From Gordionus sp. m RMFG-2023 (taxonomy: Eukaryota; Nematomorpha; Gordioida; Chordodea; Parachordodidae), in assembly GCF_954871325.1 (NCBI RefSeq), contig NC_088775.1, forward strand, positions 25,211,561 through 25,275,560: 64,000 nt of DNA. The letters run 5' to 3'. Shown in pieces: positions 1 through 11,711 of this stretch (position 1 is the stretch's first letter; the number at the start of each line of letters is the position of its first letter). The position numbers and the translations under genes are program-made. A model generated the notes under the pieces. It was not told the origin of the DNA and ran no database searches. It saw only the letters and a program-made list of their open reading frames with translations.

Positions 1-328
1 TTGATAGGGAAAGCGTTGAAGGATTGTGGAACACGTTTTTTTTTTAAAGTACATAGAGTGGCCAAATTACACGTAAATTCTGTCCATTTTTGCCAAAAAA
101 AAAAATTTAAAAAAAACTCTTATCGTACGAAAGTACTCCCAAATTTTACAAGTTGTAAATCTGTTACACAAAATTTGCCCAAATTGTTGTCATATCTTTA
201 AACTTATTAACTGTAGATGTACATGTACATCATTGGATTGTTTACACTCTTAATAATATCTTATCTGTTGACATTGCAAATAACCAAAATTTTTATTTTG
301 AAATTGATCATAAACTTTTTATAGAGTG

Positions 329-1077
329 ATGATGAAGAGTTTAAAATTTGTAAAATACTGGGAAATACAGTATAATATTTTTGGGGCATTGATTATACTA
401 GTAATATGGATGTGTAGCTTAATATGGGGAAGAAGGATGAGGAGAAGTCGAAGTGTGAGAATAAAGGGGCAGACACTGACAATAGAAGGACATAATGGAG
501 AAGAAGATATTATGGGAAAGGTAACATGGTTCCCGGTGCAGGAGTTAATTAATGGGTGGACGGATAGCGAATTAGATAAATTAACTTATAGGTTTGAAAG
601 GAGAGACTCATATACAAATCAGAGATTGGGGACATATAGGGGACCTAGAGAAAATTCTCAAGGAAGGAAAGGAGAAATGAGACCCAACTTTGATTCTAGA
701 GTAAGGGGGAGAATGAATTGTTATAATTGCGGAAGACAGGGACATATGGTCAGGGATAGTCGGGAAGCAAAGTGTTTCGAATGCGGAAAATTTGGACATA
801 TATCCCCTTATTGTCCGGGTAAACAAGAGAATTACGATGTGCCAGCTGTGGAAGATTTGGTCATAATAAAGAAGAATGTAATACGGGGAATTATAACACC
901 AGAGGGGGATTTCCACAACGAGGAACGGGACAAAGTACTTCAACTGTGCGATCTATTGAAAGAGCCAGAGTGGAGGGGCTGAGGGTACCTAGGATGCAAG
1001 GAGTTGGAGAGCAAACCGCTGAATGTTTTAGATGTCAGGAACAGGGACATGTAGCGAGAGATTGCAGTAATTGCTGA
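329..1077 (+). pseudogene. Gag-like zinc-knuckle region of element A (broken)
   Basis: The first ATG is at 329. The predicted product opens with a strongly hydrophobic run of about 17 residues (IFGALIILVIWMCSLIW) followed by arginines (GRRMRRSR), which looks like a signal anchor or membrane segment. About four CCHC knuckle signatures follow (for example CYNCGRQGH, CFECGKFGH, CFRCQEQGH), the usual nucleic-acid-binding part of a Gag nucleocapsid. No capsid-like domain is visible and the whole unit is far shorter than a normal Gypsy Gag. The region ends in a UGA followed by CUA, with pol in the same frame beyond it. The region is broken. Confidence 0.7.
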
Positions 1078-1080
1078 CTA

Positions 1081-4000
1081 TATGATAGTAAAAAAATAGC
1101 GACTCAGGTCAAGGCGTGCCGAGTATTAAGAGCCGGGGAGGTGTGTTCACGAGGAAAAATAAATGTACCAGGATGCTTAAATATGATGCAGGAGGAGATA
1201 ATACATGATCCTTGTCCGAGGGTCATGATAGATTTTAATGGGTATATGGTACCTATGCTTTTTGATACTGGGGCGGCTATTTCAGTGATGAGTTATGCTA
1301 GGTATAGGAGTATTTGGCCTGAGGAAATGATAACAAATGAGGGTTTGAGAATACGGCAGTTCGATGGGTCACAAGTGGCAGTAATGGGAAAAGTTGAAAT
1401 AGAGGTGATGAGGGAAGGGGAGATGGAAATATTAGATTTATGGATCATTAATAGGAGGGTAGAAGCGGTGCTGGGATGGGACTGGATCACACGAATTGGT
1501 CCATGGTATAGTTTTTGGGGAGTATTTTCATGGTGGGGGATATTTGTGCCCATGACTAGTGAGGATATATATTATGAGAGGGAGGTCGATGAAAATTTGG
1601 GAATATTGCCGGGAATAGAGAGTATTTTTTATCGGGAAAGAGATGGGGTTGAGGAACAAAGAGGGGAGATGAGGAGGGACGTGCGAAGTAGGGCTGTAGG
1701 GGTCAGAGAGGAGGAGGTAAGGAGAGATAATGTGAGTAGAGACTTTGGGGAGAATGGGAGGGGAAGAGGAGGAAGGAATAATTATATGAGAGAAATCGGG
1801 GCAAATAAATCTAAGGGGGAAATAGGGGCGAATAATTATTATTCTAAGGGGGAAACAGGGGCGAATAATTATAATTCTAAGGGGGAAATAGGGGCGAATA
1901 ATTATAATTCTTAGGTGGAAATAGGGGCGAATAATCATAATTCTAAGGGGGGAATAGGGGCGAATAATTATAATTCTAAGGGGGAAACAGGGGCGAATAA
2001 TTATAATTCTAAGGGGGAAATAGGGGCGAAGAATTATAGGGTAGAAATCGAGGCGGATAGTCATAGGGAAGCGGAGAGGGGTTATCGGGAAGGATTAGGG
2101 AAGTCGATTTATAATGGTCGTGAGAGGGAAGAAGAGAAGAAATGGGAGTGGACCGATATTCAGGATACTGTCGATCGAGCAATAATATATGGGAAAACAA
2201 GAGACGAGGAAATCGAGTCGCAGGAGGTGATGGAAAGGGAGAATCAGAAGAATGATCGAGAGTTTAGCAGTGAGGAATTAGAAGATGAATTGATCCGGGT
2301 GCAAGACGGAATACGGAGATTGGTGGATGTTTTTCAAGAGATCTTTGATGAGGAGTTGGGCTGTCTGAAAGATTATGAAGTGGATATCAAATTAAAAGAG
2401 GGATGTGTACCGAAATTTTGCGCGTTGCGGCGAGTACCATTTGAGTGGAGGAAGGAAGTTGAAGTTGAATTGGAGCAATGGGTACAAAAGGGCATCATAT
2501 GTTCTGTGGAGTATAGTGAATGGGCGACTCCGTTGGTTCCCGTGAAGAAAGCCAATGGCCAACTCCGTTTATGTGCGGATTTTCGAGTGACGCTAAATCC
2601 CTGGGTAGTAGAGGTCAAGTATCCGTTACCCAGAATTGAAGAAATATTGGCCAATTTAAAGGGGAGTATATATTTTTCGAAAGTGGATTTTTCCAATGCA
2701 TACTTACAGTTACGGGTGAGGTCGGAGGTAAGGAAATTATTGACTATTACGACCCCAAAAGGGTTATTTGCATTTTGTAGATTGCCGTTTGGATTGAGTG
2801 TATCCGCTCCTATCTTTCAGCGCACTATGGCGGCCGTTTTTCAAGGAATGGAAGGGGTATTCTATTACATGGATGATGTACTGGTGATGGGTAGAACTCC
2901 TGAGCAACACGAACAAAGATTGGAAGAGGTGTTCCGGAGGATTAAAGATAAAGGTTTGCGAGCGAGTGCCGAAAAAAGTGTGTTAGGGGTGAAGGAGGTC
3001 GTATATTTGGGGCACAAAATTACGGGAAGGGAGGTGCGATCATTGGATAAAAATATGACCGGAATTACAAATATGTTGAGGCCTAGTAATAAATTAGAAA
3101 TCCAGGCATTTTGGGGAATGGTGAATTACTATCACCGATTTGTCGAGGGATTCGCTCAGATCGCAGCGCCATTGTATACTCTGTTAAAAAAGGGAGAAAG
3201 ATTTGACTGGAAAGAGGAGCAAGAGAATGCGTTTGAGGAATTGAAGTCTAGAATTGGAAGGGAACCCATTCTCATGTGCTTTAACAATGACCTGGAAGTG
3301 TTACTGGCCGTAGACGCGTCGATCAAGGGAGTAGGTGGGGCGTTATTGCATTATGTGGATGAAAAAAGACCGGTTTTATTCTTGAGGATATTTAGGGCGG
3401 CGGAGACAAGGTATTCAGTGATCGAAAAAGAGGCGTTGGCGGTAATATTCGGATTGACCAAATGTAGGGAGTATCTGTTTGGGCGTAGATTTGTTATTTA
3501 TACCCATCACAAACCTTTGGTGCATCTGTTCAGGAAAGATAACAAAGAGCTCATATTGTCGCCAAGACTCCAACGATGGCTTTTGCTGGTAGGGAGCTTT
3601 GACGTACAGTTGAAATATCGGCGGGGAAGAGAAAATTATTTACCCGATATTCTGTCAAGATGTGGGGCGGGCGAAGAGGGAGATGAAGGAAAATTGAAAG
3701 AGATAGAGGAATCGAAGGAGCAGGGATTAATTAGAACGATGGTCAAAATAACCAAAGGAGGACCGGTAACGTGGGAGGAATTGAAAGGGGCCACCTTGAA
3801 AGGTCGGGAATTGACCCGAGTCAAGGCATGCATAAAGGGGCGCAGATCTTGGCGAGACGGAGATAAATCTTACAAGTACATAGAAAAGGAATTAGCGATA
3901 GTAGATGACTGCGTGGTACGGGGGAATCTGGGTATAGTACCGTTCAGATTACGGGATGCGGTGTTAAAGATGATTCATGCCGGACATCAGGGCTTTGAGA

Positions 4001-4832
4001 AAATGAAACAGTGGGGTCGGGAGTATGTATGGTGGCCCGGAATGAATAAAGAAATTGAGGATATAACCAGAGGCTGTGAGATGTGTAATTTGTGGGCCAC
4101 GATGCCTCGCAGAGACAAGAAAAGTGTATGGCCCAAGGCTACACGACCCTGGGAGCGCATACATGTTGATTTCTTCGACTTCGAAAACAAAATATATATT
4201 CTAGTGGTAGACGCTTTTTCCAAGTGGGTAGAATACGAGGAAGTGAGAGGATTGACAACTCAGGTTGTGGTAAAGATGCTGAAAAATCTGTGGGCTCGAT
4301 TCGGAGTAGCTAAGATAATAGTTTCGGATGGAGGACCGGCCTTCATAAGTGGACAATTCAAGTCTTTTTGTGCGGAAACCGGGGCGAGACATATTTTGAC
4401 GCCACCATATCATCCGAGCTCGAACGGTCAAGCGGAACGAATGGTGTCGATTGTCAAAAATTGGTTAAGAAAATCAAAGTAGGGGAAATTTGGGTAGCAG
4501 TAGCTTATTACAACAACTGTCGAAAGGGAGAGGAACAATCTCCGGCAGAAAGGTTTTTGGGGAGACGAACCAGAACATTACTGGATTTATTAAAACGGGA
4601 CACGAATCAAGAAGTGGAAGAGGAGAAAATTGAGATGTTGGAATTCATAGTGGGTCAAACCGTGTGGGTTAGAGTATATGGAACTACCAGGAAATGGGAA
4701 TCCGGGAGGATCGTGGAAAACATTGGGAACAAGTTAAGTCGAGTAAGGTTCGCCGATGGAAGAGAGGGAGTACGACATCGGGATCAGTTGAAAAGAGGTG
4801 TGGAGCCCGGAAGATTACGATCGGGGGTATGA
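1081..4832 (+). pseudogene. Pol region of element A (protease, RT, RNase H, integrase; broken)
   Basis: Pol enzymes in Gypsy order. The protease has the LFDTGAAIS active-site motif near 1260 and a flap-like VLGWDW near 1470. After an in-frame minisatellite comes RT, with LPFGLSVSAP near 2790 and the YMDDVL catalytic box near 2865. RNase H starts about 3310 (LAVDAS). Integrase has an HHCC zinc finger near 3975-4085 (HAGHQG ... CEMC) and the core motifs HVDF, SDGGPAF and GQAERM between 4160 and 4440. A chromodomain is not obvious. The region is broken in a few places, so it is treated as a fossil; the order of integrase after RNase H places it with Gypsy, not Copia. Confidence 0.85.
1797..2040 (+). 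repeat. 33-nt in-frame minisatellite in pol of element A
   Basis: About seven or eight tandem copies of a 33-nt unit encode variants of an 11-residue motif, KGEIGANNYNS. The array sits between the protease and RT parts of pol, so the unit length keeps the frame. Such a spacer is not a normal Gypsy Pol domain. Element B carries a different in-frame Asn-rich array in front of its protease. Confidence 0.9.
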
Positions 4833-4902
4833 AGTTGGTCGATATATTATCGAAAATGAGTGAAAAGAAATACATGTATAAAAGAATTTGAAATTTAAAA
4901 GG

Positions 4903-5390
4903 AAGATTTAATAGGTATCGGGATATGATATATTTTATAGTGCTCAAGTTGGGCAAGGAAATAATTGCTCTATTATAATGCTCAGTATATGCGTGCAATG
5001 GAATGGGTATCAAAAGAAACCCGAAATAAGGACTGGAGCTTTTATAATGTCTCAGTAGAATAATAATTATTATATGGAAAAATATCTGGGAAAACATTTA
5101 TCGGAAAGGAAGATTTAATAGATATCGGGATATAATGTATTTTATAGTGCTCAAGTTGGGCGGGGAAATAATTGCTCTATTATAGCGCTCAATATATACG
5201 TGCAATGGAATAGGTATCCTGGAAGAAGCCCGGAATAAATTTGGGAAATCGTTATCTGCAGGGAGATTTTATAGGTATCGGGATGTAATATATTTTATAG
5301 TGCTCAATTTGGGCAGGGAAAATATGTTCTATGTTAACGCGCAATATATACCAAGCTGTGAAAATAACGCCGTCTAATAGCGTGTTAAAA
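4903..5390 (+). repeat. Three diverged tandem repeats after pol of element A
   Basis: Three copies of a ~130-nt unit start near 4903, 5108 and 5259. Each begins with a GAAGATTTAATAGGTATCGG-like block and contains TATTTTATAGTGCTCAA and a GCTC..ATATA..TGCAATGG-like block. They lie between the end of pol and the expected 3' LTR, the same position as the 38740-38935 repeats in element B. No ORF is present. A purine-rich run near 5425-5460 could be the polypurine tract, but no LTR partner was found. Confidence 0.8.
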
Positions 5391-5460
5391 AAAAGGAAGA
5401 TAAATTTATAAATGGGCTCATTAAAGGAGATGAGTTGGGGAAGCAGGTGGAAAAAGTTAT

Positions 5461-6714
5461 AATAAAAAAATAAAATAAATTAAAACAATGATGACTCATC
5501 CAAATACAATATTAATTTATATAGCGATGATTCATCAAAATTACAAATTTATTTTTAATCCTATGATTTGACAAATAATAAAACAGAATAATTTGATCAT
5601 TAATAAAAATCTTACCCTTCTTGACAGTATCTTTACAGATAAACTATTTCCACTATATACCAACTTAATTTTATCACAACAAAATAAAAAGGTATTTAAA
5701 AAAAATATAAAACCTATTAGATTGCAAGATTATTTTTTTTTTGAAATCTCTCAATATTTACTATTTTATTTTAGTTATCAATTAAACTGATCTGTATTTT
5801 TATCTCTGTATAAATTTCTAAGTTTGTTCAAAACTTTATGAATATTTTTTTTAAATTTAATTTAATATAAATAAATACCATATTTTTAACACAATATATT
5901 AGCCTAAAATTAATAGTTTTAAGTGAATTTAAAAAAAAATTTATGTATTTAAATTTCTTATTATTATTTAATATATAATATAATTAATAATACTTTAAAT
6001 TGTGTTCAACTATTAAAATATAAAACCCTTGATAAAAGAAATTTCAAATAATCATACTAAAAATAAATAAATTCTAAAAGAGATTAACTACTATCCATAT
6101 CTATGTATATTATGATATATATTATTTAATTTTTATTTACTTTATCTGTTATAATAATCATAATAATTTAATAAGCCTATGAAATACAAGAATCTAAAGA
6201 AATTAACAGGATACTTATAGTTATATTACATAAAATAATCAAATTACAATCAAGTATCTCTTTAAATTAGAATTTGATAATTTTGAAACTGATATACTTT
6301 TTGGACACATTTTACATTTGGTAAGGATAGAATTAGTTTATTTATTATATTTGGTGGTAATGAATTCAGAATCAGATGATGATGAATAAATTACATCATC
6401 CATGCTTTCGCCAATCTAGAATAATAATATTTAAATTAAACTATACTGGACCGAAATAATGACTGGTTAAAAAAGTTCAAATGTGATAAAGGAAACAGCT
6501 GATTATAAATTACCCCCTTTTCTTAAAAAACTTGGATTAATATTATATTAATATTTTTTATTTTCAAATGAATAGAAATAAGAAGACTTTCTAAAATTGA
6601 ACTAAAAAACACGTTTAAAGTTCGTCACATTTTTTCAAAAAAATAAACTTAGTTCACGAACGCGTTCAATCGTTTACATCATTATTTATTGGCAGTTTTC
6701 TAGGTTTACCCCTA
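5461..6714. other. AT-rich spacer, nothing recognised
   Basis: Very AT-rich DNA with homopolymer runs and no convincing coding potential on either strand. The 65-residue ORF near 5593 has low-complexity composition and is judged to be chance. The missing 3' LTR of element A might begin here but has no visible partner. Confidence 0.6.
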
Positions 6715-8420
6715 TAAATCAGTGTCTCCCCTGATTCTTTTTCTCCACCTTTTGCAATCTTGGGCTTCGCTAACTGTAAAATCCATCATTTTTAAGTCAT
6801 ACATCCATTTCATCCACGTCTTCGTTGGTCTTCCTCGAGGCCTTCATCCTATTACTTACAATGAAATGCATCGCTTAACCCAGTAATCTTTTGTATTTCG
6901 TTCCACATGCCCAAATTCTCAGTCTATTTCTTCTTATCACAACTTCAATCGCATCTATACCAATTCTTTCCTACGGCTCAGTGTTTTTTCTCTCTTATAG
7001 AAAACCCGGCAACCCAAACATGCATCTAACCATTCTCATCTCCTTTCTTTCCAATTTAGCTTCATATGCCTCTTTCATTACCTACGTTTCGCAACCGTAG
7101 ACTACAGTTTCTCATCCACCTTTCATACACTTTTCCTCTCAGCTTCAGAGATACGTTCTTATCTGTTAGAATAGAAGACATCTCTCGAAACTTCTTCCAT
7201 GCACATCTTACCCTTGCAAAACAGCTGAATAAACACCTCTATCTGTATTTTAAATTCACCCAAATAACAGAACTTACGACATTTTCAAGAATAGCTCTAT
7301 TAACCATTACATTATAATTATCATTAACCCCTTTCATGCATGTTCTGCAGGTAAAAGTCACTCATACTTTCATTAAACTCCAAGCACCCATTTCTGACAG
7401 CTGGTGCATTGGATTGAATACCTAGCAACACCTCTCTCATACACACTACATGGCTAAGTGCCCATTTCTTACTTATTCCGCGATCCTTCACCTCCATCGC
7501 CTTAGTCTTTCCATCGTTTACTTTAAACCTTTTGCTCTTATCCTTTAACTCTGCCTCACTTGTTGTTACCAGGTACAAGATCGTCAGAATATAGAAGTTT
7601 CTAAGATAGTTTTCCACCAAACTCTCTCGTTATCACCTCATTACTATGATAAATATAATGGGCTCATGACTGATCCTCCCATGTAGTCCCATCTTTACTT
7701 CATAGCACTCACTATCACCACCATGAGTCCAACAATCATTCTGGCATCCTTGTACATTGCCATCACTGCCAAAACTAACTATTCCTCTACGCCTAACTTT
7801 CCCAAAGACCACTTTGTAAAGCGGGACCTTGTCAAACGCCTTCTTCAAGTCTACAAAAGCGTAATGGTAAAATCTAATGTCATCTCTCCTTCAACGTTTC
7901 TCATACCAAACCTAAAGTCTCCATCAACTCCTTCATATCCTTTAGAATGTCAACAACATGCCATTTAAATCATTACCTATCATAATTGTCTCCCCATTAG
8001 AGAGGCCTGCTCTCATTTATAACAGTTCATCCTAAAATACATCTTTCTCTTTATTATTTCTGCCGACTTGGGATGCATACACTGAGTTCATGTTAGATAT
8101 TCTTTTACCAACGATCAATTTAACTACTATATCCGATCATTTTATCTTTTTACGTTCAATATCTCGTCTACCCACTTCTCTTTAACAAACATCCCAATAC
8201 CAGCATTGCCCTCATCACATTTCTGCCAGAAAAACATGTATTTTGAGCCAGTACCGCCAATCATTCTTAACGCCTTTTCCTATCCATCTTGTATATATCT
8301 ACTCTCCTTCTGTTTAGCGCTTCCACTATGTCACCAGCGTTACCTATCATCCTATACCTATATTACATGTTGCAACCGTCACCATCTAATCGGTTTCACT
8401 ACATAAGGTCAGGTCTTTTA
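6715..8420 (-). mobile_element. RTE/CR1-type LINE relic, endonuclease plus RT (decayed)
   Basis: Read on the minus strand, about 8400-7950 resembles an APE-type endonuclease (GGTGSKYMFFWQKCDEGNAG, then KEKWVDEILNVKR and a GNDLNG-like end). About 7900-7300 is reverse transcriptase (KKAFDKVPLYKVV; EAELKDKSKRFKVNDGKTKA). About 6850-6715 is the usual tail (RGRPTKTWMKW ... AQDCKRWRKRI). Many stops and frame changes make this a dead copy. It belongs to the same broad family as the + strand relic at 16040-17610, which ends in an RPRGRP motif. It lies directly upstream of a SART3-like exon, hence probably in an intron. Confidence 0.8.
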
Positions 8421-8680
8421 TGACCTCCATAATTTTCATTTACGGCAGTTGTGCCTCTTGGTTTCCCATCCTTCTTTTTGTCGTAGGCGAATGAGGAGGC
8501 CTATAGGGTACTTATAGCCCCGCCTGTAATATATGGGGATTTTGGAGCTTTTATTTTTTACGATCGGATGCTCTTCCTGCATCAACCCCTTTAAGTAACT
8601 TACTAAAAACATTGCTTTTCGTATTCTCTTACACATTTTTTCCTCCTTGGATAATTATTTTGTTAATCAAATTTGCAAAG

Positions 8681-8854
8681 CGGGCCTTGAATAATCAAAG
8701 CATTGATAAGATTGAATGGATAACCGATGCTTTGCTCAATCACGACAGGGTGTATGGAACTGACTTAAAGATCTGGCAAGAGACCGCCGCTAAAATAACC
8801 GAAGTGATTCATCGAGCTGCTGAACGTAAACGGAAATTGGCGGAAACCGAGAAG
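8681..8854 (+). CDS. SART3: SART3-like U6 snRNP recycling factor, exon a (end of HAT helices)
   Basis: An internal exon of 58 codons, phase 0 at both ends, with acceptor ...GCAAAG before 8681 and donor GTTTAA after 8854. The peptide contains DLKIWQETAAKITEVIHRAA then ERKRKLAETEK. From memory this fits the last HAT helix of animal SART3 (human ..LEDWDIAVQKTETRLARV.. then a charged helix ..KAAEKE). SART3/p110 helps reassemble U4/U6 snRNPs in the nucleus, and HAT helices mediate its dimerisation and protein contacts. Earlier HAT exons were not found between 1 and 8680 and probably lie upstream of the window. Next exon at 15333, after a 6.5-kb intron filled with transposons. Confidence 0.7.
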
Positions 8855-9115
8855 GTTTAAAACCTCTTTAATTTTTTTTACCATTACATAAGTCTTAATA
8901 CCTGTGTAATTTACCTAATTTTTTTAATAGTTTGAATACAATAATAATAGAATTAAATATAACTAGGGAGGTGAATATTTTTCGAACACAACCGTATGCT
9001 ATATTAATTTTGAAGTATAATCGAATTCTTTAATTTATTATCCGTCGGATACTTAAAAGTTAAAACCGGCGGATATTTAATAACTTAAGCGTAATATACG
9101 AATATTTAAAAAATG

Positions 9116-9136
9116 TATACCGGGTGGCTCAAAAAA
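9116..9136 (+). repeat. mariner-like terminal inverted repeat
   Basis: TACCGGGTGGCTCAAAA, preceded by TA, is the exact reverse complement of the motif at 15271-15291. A mariner transposase remnant lies just inside the latter. The two may be ends of one element torn apart by later insertions (9365-9589, 9911-11706, 12920-13074) or of two separate copies. Confidence 0.6.
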
Positions 9137-9364
9137 GGCGATAATACGCAATATTATTTGTTTTTTTATAAATAAAATTTAGTAATTTATTAAAACTTAA
9201 TACAATTTTTTTTTTTTTAAAAATCTGATCATCGATTTTTAGAAAATTATCCCATTACGGACGAGGCATTTAGGTAGGCGTCAAAATAATTATTTAGGAA
9301 CCAATTCCTACTCATCACCATATATCTAGATCATATTTATCTATAAAAAAATAAAAGGTTTAAC

Positions 9365-9589
9365 TAGTATTGTTAAACGGCTGGTTTTAAGCCGATTTTT
9401 AAAAACGGCTAACTCAATACTTCATCCAGAGCAATATTACGCAAGCCTGAAGATTTTGCTCATAGAAAGAACAAAGGTCTATACATATATTATCGAAAAC
9501 TCGAGGCTTAGGCAATATTTTTCTAGCCAAAATTTTGAGTTAGCCGTTTTTAAAAATCGGCTCAAAACGAGCTATATTTAACAACACTA
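9365..9589. mobile_element. hAT MITE, 225 bp, 8-bp TSD
   Basis: The element starts TAGTATTGTTAAACGGC and ends TTTAACAACACTA; its two halves are inverted repeats containing AAGCCGATTTTTAAAAACGG and its complement. It is flanked by perfect 8-bp target duplications GGTTTAAC (9357-9364 and 9590-9597), diagnostic for hAT. No coding capacity. The same family recurs at 63765-63981 and as relics at 28725-28885 and 45600-45815. Confidence 0.92.
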
Positions 9590-9910
9590 GGTTTAACAGG
9601 TCCCTTAAAAATGACCTTTGCATTAATGTAACATCAGGAACATAATGTTAAAATTGGCAAATTTTTAATTTGCAAAGAAAGATTACATGCCTAAATCTTA
9701 TTTCAAAATTGGTATACGATGTGTATTATAATATTCCAGGGCTTGAGAAAGGGATAAAAATATCTTTTTTTAATAATAGTTGTGTTTCTAACACAAAAAA
9801 ATATTTTTACTGCATCAGTAAAAGGGGTGATATTTTTTACCAGATGTTTAAAACCTATGAAATGATCTTATTATATTTTTGTTATATTTAAGCATAAATT
9901 ATAATACAAA

Positions 9911-10169
9911 TGTAACGACTGGCGAAGTGACGAGGGATTGCAAAGAATGAATTTATATTATGTGATTAAGAAAACTAAGTTTGACATGTGTTATATTAAT
10001 ATGGTGGATGATAATTATTATGTTTATTAGGTGTGTATTATTATGGACTCATTTATGTTATATAATTATGTGAATGTATTATTATGGTTTCAATTAAGTT
10101 ATATAAATACTAGCAGTGATAAGATTGATGATGATGAATAAATAAATGAACCAATTACCCTCTATTTCA
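9911..10169 (+). repeat. 5' LTR of the TRIM element
   Basis: 259 nt, TGTAACGACTGG..TCTATTTCA. Aligns along its length with 11452-11706. Confidence 0.88.
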
Positions 10170-11451
10170 TATGGCGGCTGGATTATGGAATCTTAATGGG
10201 AAAACCTGTATATTAATGATTGGTATCGAATTAATAATTTTGGATTATAGAAATGTGAAAATGAATGGTGGTAACTTAGTTATGTTTATATTGGTTTAAA
10301 AATAATTTAATGTTATTATCTTAAAAAGGTATAGTGATCTTAATAATAAATGATTGATGATGCTGATTAAATATAAGTTCATGCAAATCTAAATAATTTG
10401 AATGAAATTGCAAAAGAATGAAGTATATTCACAACACAAATATTAAACATGCCAATATTTGGAATAATATTAATTTGGTATAATAATATTTTGAGATTTT
10501 GACAAAGATTCTATTTTTGAATGAATTAACAATAAATATGGACGAAAGAAATATAGAATTTGTGCCTGGAATATGTATTTATGGAAAATCATATATGTTA
10601 TTTGGAATGGAAATATGGATGACCTGGTTCATGCCCATGATGACATTTAAATTTGGATACAGGAATACGTATGAAAAAATATATTTTTGGAGAATGACTA
10701 TTGTGATTGGATCACAAATTGGAATTATTAAATGATTGTGAATAATAATCGTAAGAGTGACATATACATGGAGATAAGATATATGGAATATGATAATTAA
10801 TTTAGGTAAATAAGGAATATATATGTGAATCGATGTTGATAAAAATCTTGTTAATTAGGACGTAATTATATAATTACAATGGGACTATGTGCTAGCAGCC
10901 ATAGTCACCACAGATGATAAATTAAGGAATACGAGTATGAATTGGGGCTATGGGTTAGCAATCATATTTACTACCCTTTATTCAAATTAAAGATTGATTC
11001 TATGTTATCTATCAAAGATGCCCTAGGGTAAGGGCCCAGATAAAAGAATGGGCTACCATTTATAAAGATACTATAGGGTAGTTGTCCACCAGATTAATAT
11101 TTTAAAAAGGGGAGTCGAGGCCCATCGATATGGAGAAGTGATGATGACCACTCAGTTAATGATAGTAAGGAGGGGGATTTAGGATCTGGAGTAAATTGGT
11201 TTTGGTGGTTACCGTGACCTCGTGGAGTTTTAAGCAATAACGGATTGTTCAAGGACCGTTCAACGTTTAACGCCATATAGGCTATCTACATGAGTATGAT
11301 TGGTGACAAATCTAGGTGCAAAAATTGGGTAGGGTGACCCCTTGGCTGTGCAAGCGATAACGATCCTCGAGGACTGTTATATGCTATTTGAGCCACCCAA
11401 GGCTTGCCACTGCATGAGGATATTTTGGATTGGATATGTGGGGGAGGGGGA

Positions 11452-11706
11452 TGCAATGACTGGCGAAGATGATGAGGGATTGTGAAAAATTTATCCCTAT
11501 CATGTGATTAAGAAAAGCAAAATTTGACATGTTAAATTAATATGACGAATAATTATTATTAGTATTTTTATTATGCTTATTAGTTGTGTATTATTATGGA
11601 CTCATTAATTATGTTAATATATTATCATGGTTTCAATGATATTATATAAATACAAGCAATGTTATGTTTGAACTGATGATAAATACACCAATTAGCCTCT
11701 GCATCA
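11452..11706 (+). repeat. 3' LTR of the TRIM element
   Basis: 255 nt, TGCAATGACTGG..TCTGCATCA, preceded by a G-rich polypurine tract and followed by the ACAAA target duplication. Confidence 0.88.
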
Positions 11707-11711
11707 ACAAA

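Larger units (their letters stand above)
326..5460 (+). mobile_element. Gypsy-like LTR retrotransposon A (fossil, broken)
   Basis: A Ty3/Gypsy-type element in the order Gag-like knuckle protein, aspartic protease, reverse transcriptase, RNase H, integrase. It is clearly related to element B (33736-39845) and shares its odd plan: N-terminal hydrophobic stretch, zinc knuckles, UGA-CUA stop, in-frame repeats in pol and tandem repeats after pol. I found no pair of LTRs. By comparison with B the 5' LTR should lie at or left of the window edge, and no 3' LTR was recognised after about 5460, so both ends are approximate. The reading frames are interrupted about three or four times, so it is a decayed copy. 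Age cannot be taken from LTRs; the decay makes it older than B. Confidence 0.85.
9911..11706 (+). mobile_element. Short non-autonomous LTR retrotransposon (TRIM/LARD type, fossil)
   Basis: Direct LTRs at 9911-10169 and 11452-11706 begin TG(T/C)AA(C/T)GACTGGCGAAG and end in CA. The element is flanked by a perfect 5-bp duplication ACAAA (9906-9910 and 11707-11711). A polypurine tract GTGGGGGAGGGGGA abuts the 3' LTR and a possible primer site with TGGCGGCTGG lies just after the 5' LTR. The ~1.28-kb interior encodes no Gag or Pol domain. It holds internally similar blocks (10881/10938 and 11205/11330). The two LTRs differ substantially, so the insertion is old. It sits inside an intron of the SART3-like gene. 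Confidence 0.88.

Noticed and set aside
8612-8680. Extension of the SART3-like exon upstream of 8681
   Set aside because: The frame is open but the sequence is T-rich and reads as a polypyrimidine/acceptor region; homology starts after the AG at 8679-8680.
10499-10735. 78-codon ORF inside the TRIM element
   Set aside because: Composition follows AT-rich, Met/Ile-heavy background and no domain is seen.
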